From Saprospiraceae bacterium (GTDB lineage: Bacteria > Bacteroidota > Bacteroidia > Chitinophagales > Saprospiraceae): a stretch of 64,000 nt of DNA. Below the pieces are notes generated by a model that ran no database searches, was not told the DNA's origin, and worked only from the letters and a program-made list of their open reading frames with translations. Positions 44,342 through 51,082 of the stretch are shown here, in pieces. The stretch covers positions 744,001-808,000 of the forward strand of contig JADJRO010000001.1 in the NCBI GenBank assembly GCA_016712145.1, written 5' to 3'. A program made the translations under genes and the position numbers. The number at the start of each line of letters is the position of its first letter. The stretch's first letter is position 1.

Positions 44342-46423
44342 ATGAAACATATACATTTAATCCTTTTGGTTGCAATCTTATCGCTTGTTGCTTGTAAAAA
44401 TGCAACTGAGAAAAAACAGATGGAAGCGGTCAGCCAAACTGCAGACTCAACAGCAACTAAAATGGATACGTTTGAGGTATCCGCCGAATCCTTTGCAGAC
44501 ATCCAGGTGCTTCGCTATCAGATTCCAGGTTGGTCAAGTTTAAGTCTTAAAGAAAAAGAACTTTGTTATTATCTCTATGAAGCTGCTTTATCTGGACGCG
44601 ATATTATTTATGATCAAAAAGATAAAAATGGAATCCTCCTTCGCAAAACGCTCGAAAATATTTACGACAGTTATCCAGATGACAAAACCAATTCAGATTG
44701 GTTAAAATTTGAAGAATACTGTGGTCGCTTTTGGTTTAGCAATGGCAACCACCATCATTACGGCAACGAAAAATTTATTCCTGAGTGCGGTTGGGACTAT
44801 TTTTCAAAACTTATGGATAAATCGAATCAAAGTGGATTCCCATTCGAACCCAACGAGTCCTTGGAAAAATTTAAAAATAGAGTTAAACCATTATTTTATG
44901 ATTTAAATTTAAATCCAAAATGTGTGGATTTAACCAGTGGCATTGACAACATCAAAACCTCTTCAAATAATTTTTATGAAAATGTGACTCAAAAAGAAGT
45001 CGAGGCATTTTATGCAAAGATGCCTTCTTCTGGTAAAGCACCAAGTTGGGGATTAAATAGCAAATTAATTAAAGAAAATGGAAAACTCGTTGAAAAAACC
45101 TGGAAAGCAAGTGGCATGTATGGAGCATCCATTTCTAAAATCATCCATTGGCTTGAAAAAGCGAGCCTTGTGGCTGAAAATGAACAACAGAAAAAGATAT
45201 TAGAATTACTAATAACGTATTATAAATCTGGTGATTTAAAAGACTTTGATTTGTATTGCATTGAATGGGTTCGTGACACAGTAAGTAAGATCGATGCCGT
45301 AAACGGATTTATAGAAGTTTATCTGGATGCGATTGGTAAAAAAGCCTCGTTTGAGAGTATTGTCAGCATTCGGGATGAAGAAGCTACAAAACGAATTAAA
45401 GCCATTGCCAATCAGGCACAATGGTTTGAAGATCACAGCCCGATTGATCCTAAACATAAAAAACAAGAAGTAATTGGTATCACTGCTAAAGCAATAAACG
45501 TGGTTGTGCAAGCTGGTGATGCTGCCCCTGCAAGTTCTATTGGAATTAATTTGCCAAATTCAGATTGGATTCGTAAAGATTATGGGAGTAAATCTGTTTC
45601 ATTGAGCAACATCATTTACAGTTACAATGTGATGAATGCAAGAAAAGGAACCCTGGATGAATTTGCAGCTAATGATGAGATAAAAATGAGGATTAAAAAA
45701 TACGGTGCACTTGCCAGCGACTTACATACAGATATGCATGAATGTATTGGACATGCCAGTGGACAAATCAATCCTGGAGTTCAGACAACAGATAAAACTT
45801 TAAAAAATTATGCCAGTTGCTTAGAAGAGGCCCGTGCAGACCTGGTAGCACTGTATTTTATCATGTCAAATAAATTGATTGACATTGGCGTTATGCCCAA
45901 CCTGGATGTAGCGAAGGCCGAATACGACAATTACATTTTAAACGGTTTGATGACCCAATTAACCAGAATCAAAGAAGGAGACAATATAGAAGAAGCGCAC
46001 ATGCGCAACCGACAATTAATTTCCATGTGGGCTTACAAAATGGGTATGAAGGATTCAGTAATTGTTTTTGATAAATACAAAGGAAAAACCTTCGTAAGAA
46101 TACGGGATTACAATCAATTGAGACTTTTATTTGGCCGACTTCTGGTTGAAATACAGCGGATAAAAAGCGAAGGCGATTACAATGCTGCAAAGGATTTAGT
46201 TGAAACCTATGGCGTTCAGGTTGACAAACAACTGCACAAAGAAATATTGCTTCGATTCAAAACCTTACAATTAAAACCATACCGAGGATTTATACAACCT
46301 AAGTTAGTTCCAGTGTTTGAAGCCGACAAACTAATTGATGTAAAGCTGGAATATCCTACATCATTTTATAAACAAATGATGGAGTATGCTAAAAATTATA
46401 GTTTTCTTGGAGTAAAAAATTAG
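44342..46423 (+). CDS. dipeptidyl-peptidase III (M49)-like lipoprotein
   Basis: The 693-residue protein starts with a lipoprotein signal (MKHIHLILLVAILSLVACKN, lipobox LVAC). It carries the M49 zinc motif HEXXGH as H466-ECIG-H471 and the second motif EEARAD at 495-500, which in DPP III supplies the third zinc ligand. The remainder is the all-helical DPP III-like fold (YSYNVMNARKGTLDEF; DYNQLRLLFGRLLVEIQRIKSEGDY). It likely releases dipeptides at the cell surface or in the periplasm. In Bacteroidota such genes have sometimes been mislabelled as dihydrofolate reductases; no such domain is present. Confidence 0.88.
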   Translation: MKHIHLILLVAILSLVACKNATEKKQMEAVSQTADSTATKMDTFEVSAESFADIQVLRYQIPGWSSLSLKEKELCYYLYEAALSGRDIIYDQKDKNGILLRKTLENIYDSYPDDKTNSDWLKFEEYCGRFWFSNGNHHHYGNEKFIPECGWDYFSKLMDKSNQSGFPFEPNESLEKFKNRVKPLFYDLNLNPKCVDLTSGIDNIKTSSNNFYENVTQKEVEAFYAKMPSSGKAPSWGLNSKLIKENGKLVEKTWKASGMYGASISKIIHWLEKASLVAENEQQKKILELLITYYKSGDLKDFDLYCIEWVRDTVSKIDAVNGFIEVYLDAIGKKASFESIVSIRDEEATKRIKAIANQAQWFEDHSPIDPKHKKQEVIGITAKAINVVVQAGDAAPASSIGINLPNSDWIRKDYGSKSVSLSNIIYSYNVMNARKGTLDEFAANDEIKMRIKKYGALASDLHTDMHECIGHASGQINPGVQTTDKTLKNYASCLEEARADLVALYFIMSNKLIDIGVMPNLDVAKAEYDNYILNGLMTQLTRIKEGDNIEEAHMRNRQLISMWAYKMGMKDSVIVFDKYKGKTFVRIRDYNQLRLLFGRLLVEIQRIKSEGDYNAAKDLVETYGVQVDKQLHKEILLRFKTLQLKPYRGFIQPKLVPVFEADKLIDVKLEYPTSFYKQMMEYAKNYSFLGVKN

Positions 46424-46496
46424 TTAAACGCGACAAACAAATTCAATCTCTACCTGTTTGATAGAGTTCAAACTAGTACATCGCATTGCTAACCAG

Positions 46497-46514
46497 AAAA
46501 TAATTTGATATCAT
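46497..46514 (+). repeat. left copy of an 18-bp inverted repeat
   Basis: AAAATAATTTGATATCAT occurs here on the plus strand and exactly on the minus strand at 47735-47752. The two copies bracket the truncated T9SS gene. They are 1.2 kb apart, with no similarity beyond the 18 bases. Confidence 0.7.
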
Positions 46515-46601
46515 ATTCAATACAATTTTGAAATTCACAATAAATGAAATTATGCCTATAATACAGTTGGATTAATAGCTTATATAATTTCAAATCAATA
46601 A

Positions 46602-47690
46602 TTACTGCTTCATCAATTTTTCTACAGCCAATACTTTTCCTTCAGAAACAACTTGCAAGAAATAAAATCCAGAAGTCAAACTGCTTGCATCGATATTCTG
46701 AATTTGATTGCCAATGAAAATTTGTCTTTCAAGCACCATTTTTCCATTTAAATCCATGATTCGGAATTTCATTCCGAAAGTAGCAGGCTTTTGCAAATCA
46801 ATAATAAAATGTCCCGTGCTTGGGTTTGGGTAAATTCGCAATTTTCCGAATTGTTCTGAATATGTTGAAAGCGGTATTTTCGAAGTGCATATTTCTAAAT
46901 TATCAATACTAACCACAGACATCTCCGTATCACTTTCATTTTGAAGACAAATTACGAGGTACTTTAATTCAGGATCAAATTGAAAATTTATAGAGGTATC
47001 AAACCGGTTATAACTTCTTTCTTTTTCCTTTGGTTTTTCTTTCATTCCTTTTTTCAATATTTCTCCAGATTTACTTGAATTTAAAGTAGAATCATTTTGC
47101 AATCGCATTACAATATCGATGGCTAAAAGGTGATTAAGTATACTGCTTTTACGATAATCAAACCCAATGTTAATAAAGCTATCAATTCCTAAATCAACTT
47201 GTTGCCAGATTCCAGCGAAATTGTTTTTATTGCCTATAAGAATTACACTCCCATCATCGGAAGCACCTGTACTATCAGATGCAAAAACCAATCCGTCTCC
47301 ATCATTTAGATATAATTGCCAATTAGCAATTTTACCCTGGCTTTTTCCTAATTTACTTTTGCTCAACAGTCCTTTGACAAGCCCCTCACTAAAATCACCA
47401 TTTTTAACCGCATTGAAATCACAAATACTCAATGATGGGTTGGAAAAACAATTGACTGTTACTTTTCTGCAATACTCATACTTGCACGTATCAATAGTAT
47501 TTGGATTTATTCGGGTGACAATCATGCATACCTTATAAATTCCAGAATTTGCAAACTGAATCACCTGACTATTGTGGCCAAGAGAATTTCCTGGAAGTGG
47601 TGAAATAGATGGAGTAATTTCCCAGGCAACCTTGTCGTCGGAGCAAAGTGATATTGATTTAAAAGTTCGATCTATTAGATATTTAAAATT
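46602..47690 (-). pseudogene. 5'-truncated PKD / T9SS type A cargo gene
   Basis: The frame opens after an in-frame TAG at 47691-47693 with no usable start codon: the first residues (KYLIDRTFKSISLCSDDKVAWEITPSISPLPG) fall inside a PKD-like domain, which continues through SGIYKVCMIVTRINPNTIDTCKYEYCRKVTVNC. A carbohydrate-binding-like domain follows (NAVKNGDFSEGLV...GIWQQVDLG) and then a type A sorting domain (LRIYPNPSTGHFIIDLQKPATF...LTSGFYFLQVV). There is no signal peptide, so this is the back end of a larger surface protein. If only ATG-like starts are allowed, a GTG at 47564 gives 320 residues, which still cuts the PKD domain. It is bracketed by the 18-bp inverted repeat. Confidence 0.7.
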
Positions 47691-47734
47691 CTAATGCCTC
47701 ATCAATAGTAAAATAACATCTTTGATTAAATGCA

Positions 47735-47752
47735 ATGATATCAAATTATTTT
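47735..47752 (-). repeat. right copy of the 18-bp inverted repeat
   Basis: The plus strand reads ATGATATCAAATTATTTT, the exact complement of the left copy at 46497-46514. It sits just upstream of the headless T9SS frame and 45 bases left of the repeat ladder preceding mobile mystery protein A. Confidence 0.7.
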
Positions 47753-47797
47753 TTACAATTTATTGTTTATCAACATTTTATGATAATAAAGTTATAT

Positions 47798-47916
47798 TTT
47801 AATCTTTTTTTTATACATAATTAATCAGTCTATAGTCTTACTTTTATATTTATTCTGTCAGATTATAGTATTACATTTGTATTTTATTTGACAGGATATA
47901 CTATTACATATATGAG
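47798..47916. repeat. 33-bp-periodic direct repeats over the mobile mystery A promoter
   Basis: The core TATAGTCTTAC at 47831, TATAGTATTAC at 47864 and TATACTATTAC at 47897 recur at exactly 33-base intervals. The first two 33-base units agree at about 24 of 33 positions, including a CAG near their ends; a weaker unit begins at 47798 (about 21 of 33 to the next one). The third unit reaches the start codon at 47912. Three-turn spacing puts all copies on one DNA face, as expected for cooperative binding of a repressor, most simply the XRE protein encoded next. Confidence 0.65.
47872..47879 (+). promoter_or_regulatory. -7 box of the mobile mystery A/B operon
   Basis: TACATTTG matches TAnnTTTG and lies inside the second 33-base repeat unit; transcription would start at about 47885, before the third unit. 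The overlap makes autoregulation likely. Confidence 0.5.
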
Positions 47917-48370
47917 AAAGAAATCATTACAAATTCAGCAACTCAACAGTAAAATGCAAGCTTTTTCAGCCTTAAAAAAGGTAGTACCACCTCCAACCGG
48001 TTGGATTAAAGCGGTACGCTCTGCTTTAAGCATGTCATTGCATCAATTGGGCAATAAACTGTCGATTACCAAGCAAAGTGTACAAGACATAGAAAGAAGG
48101 GAAAAAGATGGTTCTATAACAATCAGGGCTCTAAGAGATACCGCCAATGCATTGGATATGCAATTAGTTTATGGCTTCGTGCCCAAAGATGGTTCATTAG
48201 AGTTATTAATTTACCGCAAGGCAAAGGAACTGGCCACCCAAATTGTACTACGAACATCCAACTCTATGAAACTAGAGGATCAGGAAAACTCAAAGAAACG
48301 AATACAAAAAGCAATTAAAGAAAGGACAACTGCTATAAAAAATGAAATGCCTAAAATTCTATGGGATTAG
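47912..48370 (+). CDS. mobile mystery protein A (XRE-type helix-turn-helix)
   Basis: The 152-residue protein matches the mobile mystery protein A family (TIGR02612): an N-terminal MRKKSLQIQQLNSKM, the PPPTGWIKAVRSALSMSLHQLGNKLSITKQSVQDIERRE helix-turn-helix (about residues 28-68), ALDMQLVYGFVPKDGSLE, and a basic C-terminal helix. Family members are always found next to protein B, often on mobile DNA. By analogy with Fic-associated antitoxin operons it is probably a DNA-binding repressor; this is inference. The start at ATG 47912 is preferred to the TTG at 47888, which lies at about the predicted transcription start. It overlaps B by 10 bases. Confidence 0.9.
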   Translation: MRKKSLQIQQLNSKMQAFSALKKVVPPPTGWIKAVRSALSMSLHQLGNKLSITKQSVQDIERREKDGSITIRALRDTANALDMQLVYGFVPKDGSLELLIYRKAKELATQIVLRTSNSMKLEDQENSKKRIQKAIKERTTAIKNEMPKILWD

Positions 48371-48957
48371 ATTTAGAATACATTGATGGGCAAACTCCAT
48401 TGGATGAAGAAGAAAAAGAAGGCTTGCTCATTCCTACAGTTGCTACACGTGAAGAGCTGGATGAGTTTGAACAGCAAAATATAGAACAGGCCATACAATG
48501 GGTGTTGATGCGATCATTTAAGCTGGACGTAATTTTTACAGAAGCATTTGTCCGCAAGGTACATAAACGAATGTATGCCGATCTATGGGCTTGGGCAGGT
48601 GATTTCAGAAAGACTAACAAAAACCTTGGCGTGGATAGATGGCAAATATCCACCGAACTCAAAATCCTCTTGGATGATGCAAAATACTGGATTAAAAACA
48701 AGACTTATTCCCCAGATGAAATTGCAATAAGGTTTAAACATCGACTTGTAAGCATTCATTGTTTCCCCAACGGCAACGGCAGACATAGCCGATTGATGGC
48801 CGATATTATTATCGAGAAACTATTTAGAAAGACTGCATTTTCATGGGGTGCAAATAATCTGTCTCAGCAATCTGATACGAGAGCAGCTTATATAGCTGCC
48901 ATCAAAATAACCGATAAAGGAGACTTAGCGCCATTATTGGCATTTGCCCGTTCATAA
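48361..48957 (+). CDS. mobile mystery protein B (Fic domain)
   Basis: The 198-residue protein matches the mobile mystery protein B family (TIGR02613). It has the N-terminal family signature DGQTPLDEEEKEGLLIP and a complete Fic catalytic loop HCFPNGNGRH (residues 133-142, catalytic His133), preceded by VHKRMYADLWAWAGDFRKT. Fic proteins usually transfer AMP from ATP to target proteins, so AMPylation is expected. I do not find a canonical inhibitory (S/T)xxxE(G/N) motif in it or in protein A. Its start lies within the last codons of A, so the two are translationally coupled. Toxin or defence function is inference. Confidence 0.9.
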   Translation: MGLDLEYIDGQTPLDEEEKEGLLIPTVATREELDEFEQQNIEQAIQWVLMRSFKLDVIFTEAFVRKVHKRMYADLWAWAGDFRKTNKNLGVDRWQISTELKILLDDAKYWIKNKTYSPDEIAIRFKHRLVSIHCFPNGNGRHSRLMADIIIEKLFRKTAFSWGANNLSQQSDTRAAYIAAIKITDKGDLAPLLAFARS

Positions 48958-48975
48958 TTTCAAACTTAGTTACAG

Positions 48976-49047
48976 CTTTCTAGAATTCCCTATAATAACT
49001 ACTTAATAAACAATAGTCAATTCTGAGTTAAGCTAAATTCTAGAAAG
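48976..49047. repeat. 12-bp perfect inverted repeat after mobile mystery protein B
   Basis: CTTTCTAGAATT (48976-48987) and its exact complement AATTCTAGAAAG (49036-49047) enclose 48 bases. A second inverted pair, GTCAATTCT near 49016 and AGAATTGAC at 49078-49086, interlocks with it. The stretch 48958-49270 otherwise has no gene. It could form the 3' end structure of the operon or an element boundary. Confidence 0.55.
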
Positions 49048-49270
49048 AAGACCATAATATAAATAAAGCATAGAAATAGAATTGACTTAAGAACTTATAT
49101 TAAACTCTGTTACCTGATTTAATCATCTTAAATGAACTTCCCTGGATTATATTAGAAACAACTAATTACTTCATGACAAAGAATTGTGGTTCCTACAATT
49201 TAATTTGAAGTCAAAACATGCTAAAACATTTGATAAAAAATGGTGTCATCTTTACTCAGATTTTCAATAT

Positions 49271-49309
49271 AAAATAAAAAATCCCCTTACTCGGTAGAAT
49301 AAGAGGATT
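49271..49309 (-). terminator. terminator after tRNA-Lys
   Basis: On the minus strand AATCCTCTTAT pairs with GTAAGGGGATT (with G-U pairs) around an 8-base loop and is followed by TTTTTTATTTT. It begins about 11 bases after the tRNA 3' end. Confidence 0.75.
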
Positions 49310-49320
49310 ATCGGGTTTTG

Positions 49321-49393
49321 TGATCTGTTTGGGACTCGAACCCAAGACCCACGGCTTAAAAGGCCGTTGCTCTACCGACTGAGCTAACAGATC
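49321..49393 (-). tRNA. tRNA-Lys (anticodon TTT)
   Basis: The minus strand folds as a 73-base tRNA: acceptor GATCTGT/ACAGATC with discriminator A, D-arm TAGCTCAGTCGGTAGAGC, anticodon stem ACGGC/GCCGT with loop CTTTTAA (anticodon TTT), and T-arm GGGTTCGAGTCCC with GTTCGA. CCA is not encoded. Its 3' end faces the mobile mystery cassette. Confidence 0.95.
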
Positions 49394-49524
49394 GTACCAC
49401 GATCCGAAAATCGAGCTGCAAAAGTAGTATTTAATTGGGAATTCAGGATTACAAATTATAAATTTCTTGTATAAATCCACACGGTATATAAAATGCTATT
49501 CATTCAGCTTATTTACCGGTCAAT

Positions 49525-50454
49525 TCATTTGGAGCTAACACGAACAACCATGCCCTCTTCACCTAAAATCGTATTAGGAAAAATGGATTGGCACTCTTCC
49601 AGGATCTTATCCAATGCATCGTATCGGGATGAATAATGGCCAGTAAGCAGGGTGCCTACTCCAGATTTAACAGCAATTTGAGCTGCTTGTTTTGTGGTGC
49701 TGTGGCCATTTTCAATTGCTTTGTCTTGCAGTTCGTCCAGGTAAGTCGTTTCGTGATATAATAAATCTACTCCGGTTAAATATGGAATCAGACCTTCATT
49801 GTAAATGGTGTCCGAACAATATGCATAGCGTCTTTTGTTATGAGAACTGTTGGTAAGTGATTCATTTGTGAAACTACGGCCATCCTCCAATGTGATATCG
49901 TGTCCAGATTCAATTTGACTCCAAACCTTCTTCGGAATACTAAGCTTTTCAAGGGCTTCCAAATTCAAAATTCGCCGAATCATTTTTTCCTCAAATAAAT
50001 ACCCACAACAAGTAATCTTATGTTTTAATGGCAAGCTTCTAACACGAACATGCTGGTCTTCAAAAAACCAATCCCCTTCAAAATTGGCAATCTCATGGAA
50101 TTCAAGTGGATATCTAGGCAAGCCTGAGGCAAACGCTAGGAATTCCTGGATCATTTTTTTAATGCCTACCGGACCATAAATATGCAGATCATCCTGTCGG
50201 TTAATTAAATTATAACTGGTTATCAAGCCCGGTAGCCCAAATATATGGTCGCCGTGTAAATGGGTGATAAAGATGTTCTTAATTCGCGAGCGTTTAATCC
50301 CATATTTGTTTAGTTGAAATTGGGTCCCCTCTCCACAATCAACCATATAAGAATGGTCGTGTATCCTGACAATGTGGGATGATGGAAAGCGATTATAGGC
50401 TGGTAATGCAGCACTGCAACCTAAAATTTGCACTTCAAAAGTGCCTGTATTCAT
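49525..50454 (-). CDS. rnz: ribonuclease Z
   Basis: RNase Z cuts the 3' trailer from tRNA precursors, which is needed here because CCA is not encoded. The 309-residue protein is an MBL-fold nuclease with LGCSAALPAYNRFPSSHIV at the N-terminus, DCGEGTQFQL, the zinc motif THLHGDHIFGLPGL (about residues 63-76), the flexible-arm region, YCSDTIYNE, and HSTTKQAAQIA, LLTGHYSSRY near the C-terminus. Its start overlaps the STAS gene stop by 4 bases, so the two are coupled. Confidence 0.95.
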   Translation of the reverse strand: MNTGTFEVQILGCSAALPAYNRFPSSHIVRIHDHSYMVDCGEGTQFQLNKYGIKRSRIKNIFITHLHGDHIFGLPGLITSYNLINRQDDLHIYGPVGIKKMIQEFLAFASGLPRYPLEFHEIANFEGDWFFEDQHVRVRSLPLKHKITCCGYLFEEKMIRRILNLEALEKLSIPKKVWSQIESGHDITLEDGRSFTNESLTNSSHNKRRYAYCSDTIYNEGLIPYLTGVDLLYHETTYLDELQDKAIENGHSTTKQAAQIAVKSGVGTLLTGHYSSRYDALDKILEECQSIFPNTILGEEGMVVRVSSK

Positions 50455-50825
50455 TCTTCTTCGGTGAGATCTCGTTCTAAATCCTCCATAAAGACATATT
50501 CAACCGACTCCTCAACCGTTGGGATAATGGTCAATATGCCATCTAATTTTGAAATTTCAATCAACTTGTGAATGCTGTCACTTTTAACATTGGTCATAAC
50601 AAAAGAACCGTAGTCTTTCCAAATTCTGTTGGCAGTTAAGATCGAGCTCAATCCAGACGAATCCACATAGTCTACGTCCCCCATGTCAAAAATTAAATTC
50701 CGAACACCCTCATTTCGTAAGAAAACAAATTCTGATTTCAATTGGGGTGCAATCAAAGAATTTAAATTCTTCTCTTCAAGACTAAAAATTGCATATCGAT
50801 CTTGTTTATCAACTTGGTATTTCAT
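50451..50825 (-). CDS. STAS-domain anti-anti-sigma-like protein
   Basis: The 124-residue protein is a single STAS domain: YAIFSLEEKNLNSLIAPQLKSEF, LIFDMGDVDYVDSSGLSSILTANRIW (the serine in DSSGL is the usual phospho-acceptor site), KLIEISKLDGILTIIPTVEESVEY, and an acidic tail. These act as anti-sigma antagonists or in partner-switching. It is co-transcribed with rnz and divergent from clpC. No kinase partner is in the window. Confidence 0.85.
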   Translation of the reverse strand: MKYQVDKQDRYAIFSLEEKNLNSLIAPQLKSEFVFLRNEGVRNLIFDMGDVDYVDSSGLSSILTANRIWKDYGSFVMTNVKSDSIHKLIEISKLDGILTIIPTVEESVEYVFMEDLERDLTEEE

Positions 50826-50917
50826 TAATTTCTAGGTATTTTATTATAAAATATTAAAATATATAGTTTTATCCATGTAGAAAAATAAATATATGAACAA
50901 AAAATGTTCGAATTTAT

Positions 50918-50938
50918 TACCTTTGGAATGCAAAAGTA
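50918..50938. promoter_or_regulatory. interlocked divergent promoters of the STAS-rnz operon and clpC
   Basis: A plus-strand TACCTTTG (50918-50925) and a minus-strand TACTTTTG (50938-50931) face each other across 5 bases, forming a near-perfect palindrome. Each predicted start site falls in the other -7 box, so polymerase could serve only one direction at a time. The clpC leader would be about 150 bases. Confidence 0.45.
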
Positions 50939-51082
50939 ATAAAATTGCAGCCGAGCAAACCAGAATCAAAAGCAATAAAAAGAACAGAATACAAGCAATG
51001 GGGTTAATTATTTATTAATTTGAACAAAAATATTAAGCAAAACAGCTTTAAAATTGTCATTCCAATATAATTCGATCATTAA

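Noticed and set aside
46602..47564. Intact T9SS protein starting at a GTG at 47564
   Set aside because: This start cuts a PKD-like domain whose sequence continues upstream in frame, and there is no signal peptide, so I treat the gene as 5'-truncated.
47830..47912. CRISPR array
   Set aside because: The 33-base units are directly adjacent, degenerate and have no spacers; no cas genes are present.
49321..49393. Duplicate of the tRNA-Lys 3' end as an attachment site elsewhere in the window
   Set aside because: I searched by eye for the last 20 or so bases of the tRNA in 46.4-49.3 kb and found no copy, so no attL/attR pair is claimed.
49525..50454. RNase Z as a second MBL hydrolase of unknown role
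   Set aside because: The N-terminal LGCSAALP and the DCGEGTQFQL segment are specific to RNase Z.
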